Origin: Rhynchosporium graminicola
Taxonomy: Eukaryota; Ascomycota; Leotiomycetes; Helotiales; Ploettnerulaceae
Assembly (NCBI GenBank): GCA_900074885.1
Contig: FJUW01000008.1
Coordinates: 188,495-252,494, forward strand
Direction: 5' to 3'
Length of the DNA: 64,000 nucleotides
Each line of letters starts with the position of its first letter. The first letter of the stretch is position 1. The translations under genes and the position numbers were made by a program. The notes under the pieces are model-generated. The model was given only the letters and a program-made list of their open reading frames with translations. It was not told the origin of the DNA and made no database searches. This document shows, piece by piece, positions 48,274 to 60,005 of the stretch.

Positions 48274-50922
48274 ATGGTACAAGAACGAGGATTCGCTCCT
48301 AGGAGCCGGCTCGTCTCCTGCTTTTGTATCATCAAATCCTCAAGGAACATGCGACAATCTCGAGCTCGAGCTGAGGAGTCTAGACTTGACGTTGAAAGGC
48401 GTCTAAAATATTTAGGTGCGGCACGCGTGAGCCTCGATGTGCTCCGTCTCTATTGGGATGGCATAAACGTACGAAGGAAGCCAAGCAGACAGCATATAGA
48501 GATATTAGCGGAGTGCTTTCATAATGAAGGATATCACCGCTTGAAACTGCATAATCATATACCCGCGAAGATCTCCCAGGATTATCTGGATTTAGCGTTA
48601 CGTAACTCGAGTGTTTCAGCCCGCCAATTGCTGAAAGGTGTTCCCGAGCTCACCTTTCCAGATGATTACAAGCTTGATTATTTGCATAAGCTATATAGGA
48701 TTGAGGCTGCTCGAGAATTTCTCTCTGAGACAGATAAATAGTGGACAGTCGATCTCTACTTATCAGGTATAGTCAAGCTTAACAACTTATGTTCAAACTA
48801 ATGACAACGGGTAGACCTTGACACGAATCTGGAAACTTGCCTGATTAAAGAGTACTTAAACGAAGAGAAGCCTAGCGATGGTGAAATTTATCGCAAAATA
48901 CGTCAATATAAGGATAATTTCATCTTCAGGCAACGATGGCAAGCTCGGCTGAAGAAGACCCGAGCAAAGAACATAACCACCTTACTCCGGAACGAGGAGC
49001 TGACCGAAGCCTTTGACAGCCTCTTACCTATCTACGGTCTTTGGGATGGAATGAAGTTGACTACCATTCACAAGATAACGCCAATGAAATGCCCCGAAGT
49101 TAGTAACAAGTTGATGTTAGCATACAAGCTAACTTTACCTTAGCTAATCATAAACTACCTCGAAGGTATAAAGAAATTTTACTCGGACTTAGTTGAGGGT
49201 GATGAGCATGCAATGCAAAAGATTGATCCAGCGACGGTGAAGGCCATGGAGCTGAGAGCGCCGCGAGCATCGACGAAGGATGCAAAGTTTCTCTACGGCA
49301 AGATATACGGGGCCAGGATATTCAGTGCCTTTAGCGATCCTGAACGTGCAGAGATCTGGAGACGCCTACAGATGTTCGAGGGACTTGTGCCGTCTCTGGA
49401 TACGTTTTTCAACGATGTTCTGTATCTGGAGCTCCTTGTCGACTCGGTGAGGCGGCTGACACAAATTCCAAATAACGCAAGTCTCATCGAAGCTCTTCAA
49501 AAACGGTTCACCGGTGTGAATCAGGAGGATGGCCTTATCAGAATCCAAAGAACAGAAGACGCGTTCGTTCATTAGGAAGGTAACCGCGCAGATCAGATCG
49601 ATTATGGAATTCGACAGCTATTCGCATTCGCCATGCGCGAATACCCTTCCATGCCGCGGGAGCGTAAGAGGGAGGATCTGCTGCAACAGCTAAGGGCACA
49701 CGCTGTTCCGTCCGTATTGCATTGCTTTGCTGATCTTGCAAGCGACTTGGGATTTGCATCCGACGAGATCAAGGCTTTGAAGCAGCTAGGCACAGATACT
49801 AGGCGAACATGCCCGCGGTCAAGGCCTATTCTGGTGACTTCGGGGCCTGGTATTGCACTATCCGTCAGGTGTGGGAAGCCCCGGTGCCGGTCCTTTGAAG
49901 CAGATCGCAACTTGTTATTTATAGATCATCTGCACGACACACGACAAGATCAAGGAGATAGCATAATATCCTTTTACGTCCGGAAATCTGTATATCTTGT
50001 ATTCTTTGGTAAACCGTCGGGGATGGATAACGCCGCGAACATAGGCGAGGATACGGATAATATTGAAAGTGTGCTGTCCTATTATCATAGGCAAGATAGA
50101 GATCAATCTGGGGAGACCTCCGGGGTTGACCAGAATAGTGGTCAAACGCAGACCTCGACTGCGCAGGAAGAGATAAGGCAAGAATAACGCAGGCAAGAAC
50201 AAGAGCTCCAAAGGAGGGTGGAGCAAGAGAGATTAGATCAAGAGAGCTTAGATCAAGAGAGATTAGATCAAGAGAGACTGGATCAAGAGAGACTGGATCA
50301 AGAGACACTGGAGTTGGAGAGATTAGAGCGCGAATTGTTGGAACGGGAGAGATTGGAGCAAGCGGAGCTGGAAAGGGTCAAGATACAGGAGAGGCTGAAT
50401 TATGACGCTTTGGAGCGGAAAGAATTAGAACAGGAGAAGCGGGAACAACAGAGATAAGAATAGCTCAGGCAAGAAGAGGAACTTCAAACGAGGTTAGAGG
50501 AGGAACGGCTACAGCGGGAAAGGTTAGAAAGGGACAGACTAGTACAGGATCAACATGAGCAAGAGAAGGTCGAGATCCGTTTCAAGGAATGGAAGGGACA
50601 TTGTTGGAATGCATTGCCATCAATCTACGCCCATCCAGAAGACTCATCCGAAGTCGAACGAATTGCGAAGAAGTACATCAGGAAGAAATTCCGGATTTTT
50701 AACACGGAGTTACAGATGCTTGCTCCACGAGATTGTTTCCAAGAGGTAACAAATGATCGAACACACACGATATTACTAGTCTTACAAGACAGCCTTTGTA
50801 CGGACAATAAGATAGAGGAATCTGCGAAGAGAGTGCGCGACGATGCGTTGAGAATTCTCGAGCTCAAGCGTACTGCCACAGATGAAATATCTAGAACCCA
50901 CCATGCAAGGAAGCGTCGGTAA
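48274..50922 (+). pseudogene. DUF3723-family protein with Gln/Glu coiled coil, five in-frame stops
   Basis: The ATG may be 48274 or 48349. The exons join cleanly across introns 48767-48814 and 49099-49143. Family-like blocks: LGAARVSLDVLRLYW, the Trp-rich WTVDLYLS, FDSLLPIYGLWDGMKL, then MQKIDPATVKAMELRAP and VPSLDTFFNDVLYLE. After a long coiled coil the C-terminal block reads FRIFNTELQMLAPRDC. Stops: TAG 48739-48741 (WW expected, first Trp lost), TAG 49573-49575, TAA 50185-50187, TAA 50455-50457 and TAG 50461-50463. The last three sit in Gln/Glu-rich sequence, so Gln is likely. No frameshift is seen. DUF3723 proteins are fungal, often multicopy, and of unknown function. Confidence 0.75.
50218..50310 (+). 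repeat. 18-bp tandem repeat encoding LDQER units
   Basis: About five copies of GATTAGATCAAGAGAGAT-like units encode [14 protein letters not shown] hexads within the DUF3723 coiled coil. Copies differ by a few transitions. Confidence 0.75.
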
Positions 50923-51226
50923 TGCTCAATGCCAAAATCAAGCACGTATTGTAACCAAATGAGTACATATTAACTGTCGAGGGCAATAGCCGTCCCAAGA
51001 ACCGTACTAAGCCAATTCGATAGTAGTAGTATTCAAGAGCATCCTAAATAAGCCCCGGCCAAGCTTCCTGAGCACGAGATCTGAGCCATCAGTGCATATA
51101 TCGCTTAAATAGGCTATGAAAGTAACGGATAAAGCTTAATTAACCTCTTTGTAGCTTTCAGAAGTCAGATTGGTGGTACTTAAAGGGGACGGCCACCCAC
51201 TTGAACTTGCCTCTCTATCATCAAAT
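50923..51226. other. No recognisable gene
   Basis: Short AT-rich spacer between the DUF3723 gene and the membrane-protein gene. Confidence 0.4.
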
Positions 51227-52020
51227 ATGAAAAAGATGCCGGGCTCTTTCTCTCGTTCAGACTCCCCGCACCTATTCCGCCTTCAGCGACCTCCACCTCC
51301 ACGGACTAAAAAGACTAAGGCGCTTACTACTGATGAAGAGGCGCCCCAAGAAGAACCTCCAATCACCCCAAATCCACCGTTGCAAACAAGGTATATCGAT
51401 ATGCTCCTATAATTGGACATAATTCCGAAGTTGCATAACATCCTCGCAGGTGTCTTCAGTTGGTTGCTACTCGCTGGATACCTCGTCCTGCCAGGAACCT
51501 TCATATTAATCCGGAATTCCCGTACGCTTTCTGAGGGGGCGGGTAAGGCGGGTAAAGTCGTTTTCAAAGCTACACAGAACCTGCCGTTGCTTTGGTTGGC
51601 GGGATTCTGCTGTGGCGTCGCTTCACTAGGAATGCTCTTCCTGTGCAGGATCTAGTATAGTAACTATAAGTGGGTGCTAGATCGAATTATTTGGTACGTT
51701 AGGTAACAGCGACAATGCTTAAGGGGCTAACTAAATTGTTCATGAGGCCCAGCTTGACCAATTCAGCGATTAGTTTCCTCACGACAATCATTAACATCTA
51801 CACGGCTCGAGGTGGGCACTGGTTAATTACTGCTATTGTCACAGCGGCGGTTACAGGGGGGTGTACTACTATTATGCTAGTACTATTACTAGCATTTGAT
51901 ATATGGGGTATGAGGAAGATCATGAAGGAGCACGATGAGAAGAAAAAGGCCGAGCAGGAGAAGGAAAAGGCTAAACAGGAGGAAGCCATGAGATTGAAAC
52001 GTGGGCGGGGTGAAGCATAA
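51227..52020 (+). pseudogene. Multi-span membrane protein, two stops and a frame change
   Basis: ATG 51227 (MKKMPGSFSRSDSP) opens a Pro-rich N-terminus. TAA 51410-51412 sits just before LDIIPKLHNILAGVFSW (Gln fits). Hydrophobic segments: LLLAGYLVLPGTFILI, LPLLWLAGFCCGVASLG and, in the last frame, VTAAVTGGCTTIMLVLLLAF. A TAG at 51653-51655 (LCRI-stop-YSNYKW) stands where I expect Trp from recalled relatives. Near 51700 the frame changes to MLKGLTKLFMRPS, and a charged tail (MKEHDEKKKAEQEKEK) ends at 52020. It looks like a fungal four-helix membrane family of unknown role. No function is claimed. Confidence 0.5.
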
Positions 52021-52914
52021 TCAAGCCATGGATATTCCTTAACATCGGTGGTAGCGAATAAATTGGGCGAGACTATATGAAACTCTGACATGGCAATCAT
52101 GAATGTTACTCTGCAACTGTTAGACTAGCATTCCACCTTGGAGGCCAAGATTGTTTACAAAATTCTCCAGGCTATTAACCAGATGATCAATTCAAGCCAA
52201 TCACTTGTTTCCTTTTGGAAATTCCCTGGAGAGAGGTGTACAATCTATGAAAATTCTTAAAACTCTAGATAATTTCTCCTAAGCACAGTAACGTCTATCT
52301 CTGCGTGGCGGAAAACCCAGTGTGCCGGAAAAGACTAATGAGATCGCAAAGATACCACACATTCCTCCATAATTTGGCTTTTTATAAGCAATATAACAGG
52401 AAAATATTCTTTTTTTACTTAGTAGTAATTACATCATACTAGTCATATTTACGTTATCATTCATAGTGACTCGCAAATATTGAATATCAAATTAATTTTC
52501 CGGCACACCAGGTTTTCCGCCATACGAGGACGGACGTTAGACAATGTAGGATCGTCATTTGGAAACCAAAGCGATGTCGATCGTCGTGCGGAAGAAGATT
52601 TTTGGAATTCTAGAAGTAGCATCTTGCCTCTCTGCACTATCCACGTGTGGCGTGTTGCTTGGGAAGTAAAGCTTAGCATCTGTCAGAATCTGCATCGACG
52701 ATCTATCGTGCCGAGCATGAGCCTATATATGCATCGGCTTTTAGAAGCCTCCTAGAAGAAATTCCCGTTTAGGCAACAGATGATATGACTACACTTATTC
52801 AATAAAACCAGCCATTCGTGCCATGACATGGATAAGTTTGGCACATTCTAACTTAAGCTTAACTCTTGGTCTGCAACCCTAATCCACTCACCCTTCCTAT
52901 AAGAACGTCGTAGA
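52021..52914. other. No recognisable gene
   Basis: A plus ORF at 52480-52755 and its minus overlap have no domain. The segment is AT-rich near 52390-52450. Confidence 0.35.
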
Positions 52915-53649
52915 ATGAAGTCCTTCCAAGTCCATCAAACCCAAGATACTATTACCCAGCCCTTCACAATACGTCTGATGTCTCCAGGCTTGCGCAAAGC
53001 GGCGAAACGAGAAAACGAGAGGGTAAAGAGGAAAGAAGATACCTTGCTTATTAACACATACCGTTTAAGCAAGGAGTCTGGGGTCAAAGTCGCGGTGATA
53101 GTCCTACGAGGCGGGAGATACCGTATCTACAGCAGCCCCGACTAGTGGCCACCTTCTAAGACGGAAATTATAAGAGATCTGATGACATACGACTATTTTT
53201 ACTGATTTGAACAGGTAGGAACTTATCCACTCCCTAAGATTCTGCAATCAGAGGAATTAGAGAGGAAAATAGCCGTAAGATCACTGCGTGTTAAGAATTA
53301 TGATAGATTATAGCTTAGCGAGCAAGTCTATTGCGTGTACCGAGATGGAAGGAAAGTCTTACTAGCGAACATAATGGATACTCTAGAATATTACTATTAA
53401 GACATCCAGTTGAACTCAACTTATACATTACTTACTAAAATAATTCAAGCCAGGAAACATCACCGTCAAACGCTGCAAAAGAAAACATCAGGGATATTAG
53501 ATGTCATATAGTACTTGTTAAACACTATCCGCACTATCACTATCCAAATTAAGAATACTCAAAGACTTGATCGAGGATCTCCTGAAGATGTAGAGCATTA
53601 TCCTTCGCCTTTTAAAGAAGAAGCTGAGTTGCGAGGGTGTCCTCGTTAG
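52915..53649 (+). pseudogene. MADS-box-like protein, several in-frame stops
   Basis: From ATG 52915 the first 76 codons end in a MADS-like block: KAAKRENERVKRKEDTLL, then YRLSKESGVKVAVIVLRGG and YRIYSS. The layout (basic helix, then a hydrophobic beta pair) is that of SRF/MADS DNA-binding domains, though diverged. The same frame continues to 53649 through TAG 53143-53145, TGA near 53203 and further TAG, TAA and TAG. The tail is helical (TLLTKIIQARKHHRQTLQ). The TGA may instead mark an intron, since ACTGATTTGAACAG just after it looks like a branch point and acceptor. It was probably a transcription regulator. Confidence 0.5.
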
Positions 53650-54839
53650 TACCGAGTTCGTAAACCATATCAAGAGCTCCCCTAACTGTGCCTTCGATCG
53701 AGTTCAGCTTGTCCGATGATAGATTGGGTTCTCGGATGAATCCAAAGGGAATCTGTGGCTTCTAATATTGAATTTGACACTACCCTCGTGAACATCGCCC
53801 TTAACCCTAATATTCGTATATCTGAGATTATCGCAGACGGGGCTGCTGATTATGTAGCTTTTCCATGCATTTTATCCTCCGGGGTCCGAAGATAGTTAGC
53901 TTCGAAGACGTCTCTTTTATCTTGATTGATTGTTCTAGTCAAAAATCAGCATGGGCTGCAAAGCGGTATTATCACTGAGCTACCTCGAGAGTCATCGAGA
54001 AGCTGCGTCTCACTCGATTCAAACGAGGACGTGTACCGATCGCTAGTTGGCTGGGTAAGATTCCCAGGCGGAAGGGGAGTTGCGTTATTGTATGAGTCCG
54101 ATATTTGGCTTGCGCTCGACTTTGTCTATACCGCAGCTATAGTGTGAAAGATGATGTAGAGGAAGTTGGAGTTCAAAAGAGAAAAGGAGGGAGGAGTCCT
54201 CTTCTTCTACCCGTCTCCCGGGACGCAGCCTCCAAGCGTATATTAGTCTCGTGGATAATAGCCCTGGATACGTGGAAATGCGTGGTATTAGCGGCCTGGC
54301 CGGCACTGGGATCAGGAGCGGATGTAAATCACTTGCAAAGGACAATATAGAGTACGATTACTCCGGTCAATACCGACCTGAACAGATAAAGACATGACCA
54401 AACATAGTCCCACTTGATGTATGATTAATATTCGTACTATTATCTAAGTATCGCTGCTGCATACATCAGGTACCATCGAACCTGCCGTATATAGACTCTT
54501 CGTTTAAACTCAACAGATCTAACCTTGATACCTCAATGGCGAATCGTACCTTTGGCGAAAGCTTGCTTGCGGATTTAGCATTGGTGAGGAAGGGATGCTA
54601 TCTTGTTAGTAATAACTCTAGTCGCTGGGCGTTTTACTCACTCTTATTAAGCTTTAGATTGAACCAGTTAAGCAACACGAGAGGAAATCTATCACGCTTT
54701 CGGGCTATACCTCCTGCTCATATCTCAATAGCAACATCTCTTCTACTATTTGTGCAATGAATGGTAGATCGAGGAGGGTATACGCGAATCGTGTACTTTC
54801 ATCTGATACTTTCCGCCCATACTGGGCCAAATCCAGAAC
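53650..54839. other. Coding-like remnants, not assignable
   Basis: The MADS-like frame keeps coding wording to about 53890 (IEFDTTLVNIALNPNIRISE), then another frame continues (VSFEDVSFILIDCSSQKSAW; VPIASWLGKIPRRKGS) to about 54090. This may be one decayed gene. Nothing is recognised in 54100-54840. Confidence 0.3.
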
Positions 54840-55352
54840 TAGATGCCCGTCAGTATATCTGAGCGCTATATTGAAGGTCGTTCTTGCTGATCTTAATTTT
54901 TCCCTCTGCTGATATTCGAATATCAGACATCGACAGCTCCTTGCAAGATATGCCTCTTAAGAGAAGGTAGCCCGAGCTATTCAAGACCTGTTGCTGTTAG
55001 TAGGTATCTCTCAAAAGTGCGATGAATCTACCTCTGTGATAATCGTGGCGACCTCCCACTCGTCGAATGGGAAGGATAAGAAACTCGTGTCAGCTAGAGA
55101 CAGTTCGAGATATTCTGAAGCGATAGATATCTTATTGCCGTAATAATACATATCGTATATTGCAGCGATATTAGGATGTTCGATTCCTGAGAGGGCTTGG
55201 AGAAGCTCTATGCTTCCCGGATTTGGAAACTCGCGGATTGTGGCTCGGGAAAAGTACTTTCCCGGGCAGCTGACTAGAGAAGGCTCCACAGATCCGGACC
55301 CAATGAGAGTATAATTATTCCAGGGGGATCTCAACTATATTCTGAGAAGCTT
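54840..55352 (-). pseudogene. Kinase-like (pseudokinase) protein fragment
   Basis: Minus-strand frame with a kinase N-lobe: GSVEPSLVSCPGKYFSRATI, then LQALSGIEHPNIAAIYDMYY and a hinge-like ISIASEYLELSL. A short intron at 54994-55031 (GTAGAT donor, CTAAC branch, CAG acceptor) leads to LLLRGISCKELSMSDIRIS and GKIKISKNDLQY. The catalytic HRD and DFG motifs are not recognisable, so this type is probably catalytically inactive. A TAG at 55335-55337 interrupts the N-terminus (Gln or similar). The C-lobe is missing or beyond recognition. It belongs to the same broad family as the gene at 60958-62147. Confidence 0.55.
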
Positions 55353-55766
55353 CCCTGGGGATCATACACTTTCGGGGTAAGGCGATAAGGGGTCCTCAAG
55401 TGCGCGAGAGAGCTCGCCTCTTGAAAACTTATCTACAAGATCAGTGTAGATGCGTTTCACTCGGCGAAGTCCCTAACGAGGTAGTACCAAAGAGCGGTCT
55501 AATGCATTAAACATCTTTGATTATCCGATTTGAAAAATTGGGAGGAGAGTTCAACGAGTTTCAAGTGAGTTATCGTGGCAAGAGCTTTCATAACTGATTA
55601 AGTCAGTGCGTCTACCAAATCTGGCTTGCGTCCTTTTGAGTGAGAAGACATGATAAATTTGAGATACAAGAAACAGAGGATATTGACGTATATGCTCAAC
55701 TAGTAGTGTACCGTTTTAAGCGAGGGCTTGATTCAGAGATAATAAAAATACGGTAACGAGCATAGT
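55353..55766. other. No recognisable gene
   Basis: Probably upstream flank of the minus-strand kinase-like gene. No supported features. Confidence 0.4.
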
Positions 55767-56082
55767 TCAAAATTCGACTTTAATAACATATGGATACATA
55801 GCTCCATGAAGCCTTTGGACCCGTTTAGGGTTCGGGTTTAGCGCTAACAATTGAAGCCCAACTGGGAAATGTGCTCGTACCTGTCTAGCCAGATCAATAT
55901 CACTAAATAGCCCGGCACTAGCGCCTTTCTCTGTCATCACTCCGACCTGTGATCTTTCCCATAAAGCCTGGCAGTAGTGCACCTATGATCCAATATCGAG
56001 TGATGAAGTAGGCTCCAAGAAGCACTCCCATGATAATAACAACGATCAGGACTATACCTGTAGTGGCACTAGTAATACGCAT
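55767..56082 (-). pseudogene. Small single-span membrane protein, frameshifted
   Basis: Starts at ATG 56082 (MRITSATTG). One membrane segment (IVLIVVIIMGVLLGAYF) is followed by GFMGKITGRSDDRERR. The frame then closes, but a second frame continues plausibly (SAGLFSDIDLARQVRAHF, PKRVQRLHGAMYPYV) to 55767. One indel would join them. Function unknown. Confidence 0.35.
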
Positions 56083-56399
56083 CGTGTTTCTTGGCAAAGG
56101 TAGGCCAGTGGTGCAGTAGCAGGAGTCGCAAGCAAACGATAAGCTGCTCAGATGGCAAGACCTTCCTCGACGCTAGCTTTTGAGCAGTTTATAGGCTATG
56201 CGGACATCAAGCTGCTTGAGCATTTTAGCTGAGTCTCCTCCAAGCGCTCCAGAAATTTCAACTCGATCCTTTTTTCACTACTCGTAACAGGAATCAGTCT
56301 TCCCTACTACTGTTCCCCTGCTTGTTTTTGTTGATTCTGAAGTTGATACATTCCCATTAGCACACATCTTACTCTGAAGCTATGAGTTTCTATATGTCC
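56083..56399. other. No recognisable gene
   Basis: Nothing supported; it leads into the satellite block. Confidence 0.4.
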
Positions 56400-57290
56400 G
56401 ATAAAGATGGGGTATATACTTAGATTTGCATATTCCTAAACCTGTCGATAAGTGTTTACAGACTCAACCTTGAGCATAAGAGGATTTAGGCATGAGACAA
56501 GCGACGTTCGGGGACCCTCTTTTGTGCAGACTCTATCTTAAGCTCTGTTTAGGTTCATACTTGGTGATGCGCAGATTCAAGCATTTGTTCCGAGACAAGC
56601 CAGCCGGCGGATCCTTCTGCATAACTGATTTAGGTATATGCCCTCGTGGTAAGTGGCTCTGAGAAAGCATTCGGAGAGACCCTACTAAAATACGCAGATT
56701 TAAGCATATACCCCATGATAAGGGCTGGGAGTGGACATTTCTGTGTAGATTCGATTTGGGGCATGCACAGATTTAAGCATATGCCACCGGGATAAGCGAG
56801 CCGGCTGATCCTTCTTTGCAGATTTAGCTTTGGGCATATGCGATTTTAGGCGGATTCCCCGGAGACACGCGCCGGACAAAGGGGGGGGCCTTCTGTGTAG
56901 ATTCAGTTTCGAGGATGTACAGACTCAGTTCTGGGCATGCGCAGATTTAAGCATATGCCGCCGAGATAAGCGAGCCGGCTGATGCTTCTGTGCAGATTTA
57001 GCTTTGGGCATATACAATTTTAGGCATATGCTGCCAGGATAAGCGAGTCGACGGATCCATTCTGTGCAGGCTAATGCCCTGCCGAAAATATCCTCATTTA
57101 CGAAGTGTAAGCCAAGTGATGCGTGTAGCCTGCTTTAAATGCCAAAGAGATTGCTTCACCAACTACTGTTTAGCTGAATACTTTATTTGATGCCTTATTT
57201 CGAATTTGCTGCATTCCTATTTTTACTGGTTAATTGAGGATTTACTTGGCTTTGTTTGTTATGCATATGCTTAAGTTTGCATATGCCTGG
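56400..57290. repeat. Second block of the GCATATGC satellite
   Basis: At least ten diverged units with GATTTAAGCATATGCC cores (for example near 56695, 56769 and 56943), followed by GGGATAAGCGAGCCGGC-like and TTTGGGCATATGC parts. Unit length is less regular than in the main array. A last core lies near 57262. Confidence 0.7.
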
Positions 57291-57618
57291 AGTCATGCCG
57301 CAAAATATGGGTTTTCAAGCGCCGTCTGTTACATGGCATATATTTAATTTGCATTTACTTAGAAAAATCGTTCTATAAGTTAGGAAGCTGCTGTTGTTTG
57401 AAACGCTTCATGCTTAATATGTGAAATCTCAGCATCGAAATTTACTGCAGGCTTATTTCTGGCGTTTACTTCAGCGCCCCGCATCGGACGATTTTGTATC
57501 TTAGGCTGCGCAAAACAGCAACTTACAGGTAGATATAAAGGTTAGCCATCGCCTGCTCGCACCTCCTCGCCGCCTTTGCTGCCGTCTACCCTGCTAAGGA
57601 CGCGTGATATACTTCACT
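57291..57618. other. Promoter side of the ferric reductase gene
   Basis: No ORF of note. The stretch before the ATG at 57619 is CT-rich (CACCTCCTCGCCGCC). Confidence 0.35.
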
Positions 57619-59435
57619 ATGGATTGGACTTAATTATATGCGCTTGTCGCGGCGGGAACCTTCTCCATGTTCGTTCTAGTCCATTTTCGCAAGTATCTCA
57701 ACCATATTATTAATTACCTGTTCCTCTTATCGCGGCATCTCACGTACCCTAGACTCGTACATCAGCATAGATTCTTAGGTCCATGGAGTCTAGCTGTTAT
57801 AATTATACAGCTAGTCTACATCGCAGCGAATATATTCTGCGTAACGTTTCCAGCATCTTCCATCGCTGAAATTAGCCGCCGCGCGGGAACACTCGCAGTC
57901 ATAAACATGGTGCCTCTTTTTACTAGGCTACACCTCGCATTTCTCGAAGATCTTCTTGGTACTTCTCTAGAGACTATACACCTCATCCACTGTTCCGCGG
58001 GTATTATAATGTTCTCGTTGAGTATCGTCCACGCCCTAGTAATAGCTGAATCTAGGGTATTCCTGCCCCTAGACCTTCCTCAAAATCTATTTGCGATTAT
58101 AGTGAGTTTTGTCCTTCTCGCGCTGAGCAGAGAGCTGACTAGTTATATGGAGGATTATCGCTCTATCTCCTGATTTTGCTGACAGTCCTAATTTTCCGGC
58201 GATTGTCTTACGAACTCTTCCTCCGAACACATCAAGCGCTTGCAACAGCGACTGCATATTCTCTCTGGCGCCATCTTCCCTCCAAGGAAGCATTTCCGCT
58301 AGTATATGTCTACATCTTAGCAGGAGTGTTCTCGGTCTTGCTTCTTGTTCAGATTATTCTCATCGTACATCGTAATGGCATCTTTCGGTACCACCTTTCT
58401 CGCGTAACTATCACAGACTATCATGGCGCAGTGCACCTGCGCATTCGACACTAAAAGGGACTCAAGATTGATAGTAGCCAGCATATCAATCTGTGGATTC
58501 CTTGGATGCCTTTTGTAAGTTTCTGGTCCTTCTTACAAACCCATCCCTTCATGGTAATCTCGTGGACACCAGGGAAGCAGGATACTATTAAGCTCTTCGT
58601 CCAACCCCGGCGGGGTCTCACACGAAAGCTTTTGTATCATGCTGCGAATGGCCACCTTAGAGACCCGGTGGTGATATTCAGTGGACCTCATGGTACAAGT
58701 ATTGCTATGGACGAATACGAGAGCGTTTTAATAGTAGCTAGCGGGTTTGGTATCGCCGCTCAATTGTCCAGCTTAAAGAAGCTCATCTACGGCTACAACG
58801 CTCGGCTGGGTCGTACGCGACGGATTCGTTTGGTATGGCAACTACGGAACTAAGGTGAGACGCGAAAGCATATATCCAGCACATGCTGACTCAAGCAGCC
58901 GACGGTATCGGGGCTCAGTCTTTTCTGAACAATACTCTAGAGGAGGACAAATTGGACGATAGACGTGTACGTAACCCTAGTTCTCCAGCAGTAGATCTGG
59001 CTAATATATACCCGGGTCAGATTCTTCTCATCACGATCCATCTAGAGTCTCACGATATAGTGATCCCTTTCGGCAAGCGCGCGATTATGTATCCAGGCCC
59101 TGCACCCCTATCCCGTATCTTTTTAGAAGAGGTATCAGGGGAGAACATAAAGCAACCCGAGAAACAAAAAGTACAACAAGACCCGAGCATAGCAGAAAGC
59201 TGGGAATCAGAAAGACTACGAGAACCACGACTCATCGAGTCGGGGCAAACGAAGGACACTACAAGAGATGGCAAGATGCTAGTAATAGGTAAGCAGCCTT
59301 GGAGTTTTATTAGTATGAAGTTGACAAATTGAAGTATCTAGCAACGACGATATCAGGGATCAAATGCGAGCTCTGGTGCAAGGCTATATACAAGAAGGCG
59401 TGAGCTTAGTGGAGTTAGACTACCAGCCCAAGTAA
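57619..59435 (+). pseudogene. Ferric reductase (FRE/NOX-type flavocytochrome), broken
   Basis: ATG 57619 (MDWT-TAA-LYALVAA, stop 57631-57633, Gln fits). Membrane helices carry the haem-binding His pattern (TRLHLAFL, IHLIHCSAG, IVHALVI, LRTHQALA). Intron 58102-58142 (GTGAGT) restores the frame. The FAD-binding block is HPFMVISW. The NADPH-binding blocks are FSGPHGTS and VASGFGIAA. Intron 59289-59334 (GTAAGC) leads to the conserved end MRALVQGYIQEGVSLVEL. Other damage: TAA 58452-58454, TAA 58851-58853 and a one-base shift near 58862. Intact members move electrons from NADPH through FAD and two haems to reduce Fe(III) or Cu(II) at the cell surface. This copy cannot encode the full protein. Confidence 0.85.
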
Positions 59436-59689
59436 TCGAGTCTCAGTCTTCGCAGGATAAAGGCCATGGAGGAAAATGAGGTCACTTACTTGTATTTCTT
59501 AAGGCAAGCAGGTATATAGTGCAGAATCGATTATATCATAAGTTTTTCTGTATCCATATGAATAGTGAATAATTAGATATGATCTAAAATATGTCAATCA
59601 AGTGAGTTGCAGTTGCATCGACGGGAGTGCCTCAGCATAAATCATACTAATATTACTAACGCTCACTTCGCGGCTCTTTATAAGGTGGC
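59436..59689. other. No recognisable gene
   Basis: AT-rich spacer between the ferric reductase gene and the minisatellite. Confidence 0.4.
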
Positions 59690-60005
59690 GGTAGTCCTAG
59701 GCGGGTAAATTATCTGGGAGATATTTCTAGGGAGATTATCAGTCCCAGGAGAGATACTCTACTAGGAGAATGCTCTTGAGAGTTCACACTTCAGAGGAGG
59801 CGGCTCGTAGGAGACTAGGCCTCCCAGGAATTGTCTTCTAGGACGCTATCACTACCAGGATAATGTTTCTAGGAGAATTCTGCTCCTCGGAGCATTCTAA
59901 CCCCAGGATACCGCTCCTCAGAGAATCCTAATTCCAGGAAACCGCTCCTCGGGGAATTCTAGGCCTAGGATACCGCTCCTCGGAGAGTCCGGCTCCTAGG
60001 AGCAT
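59690..60005. repeat. Minisatellite, 31-bp period
   Basis: Three exact-length 31-bp units begin with GCTCCTCGGAG or GCTCCTCAGAG and end with CCAGGATACC or similar, over 59880-59980. More diverged AGGAG/CTCCT units precede and follow. The unit is rich in the palindrome CTCCTAGGAG. Confidence 0.75.

Noticed and set aside
58087..58293. Frameshift in the ferric reductase near 58170
   Set aside because: A 41-bp intron (58102-58142, GTGAGT to CTAG) restores the frame exactly, so no indel is needed.
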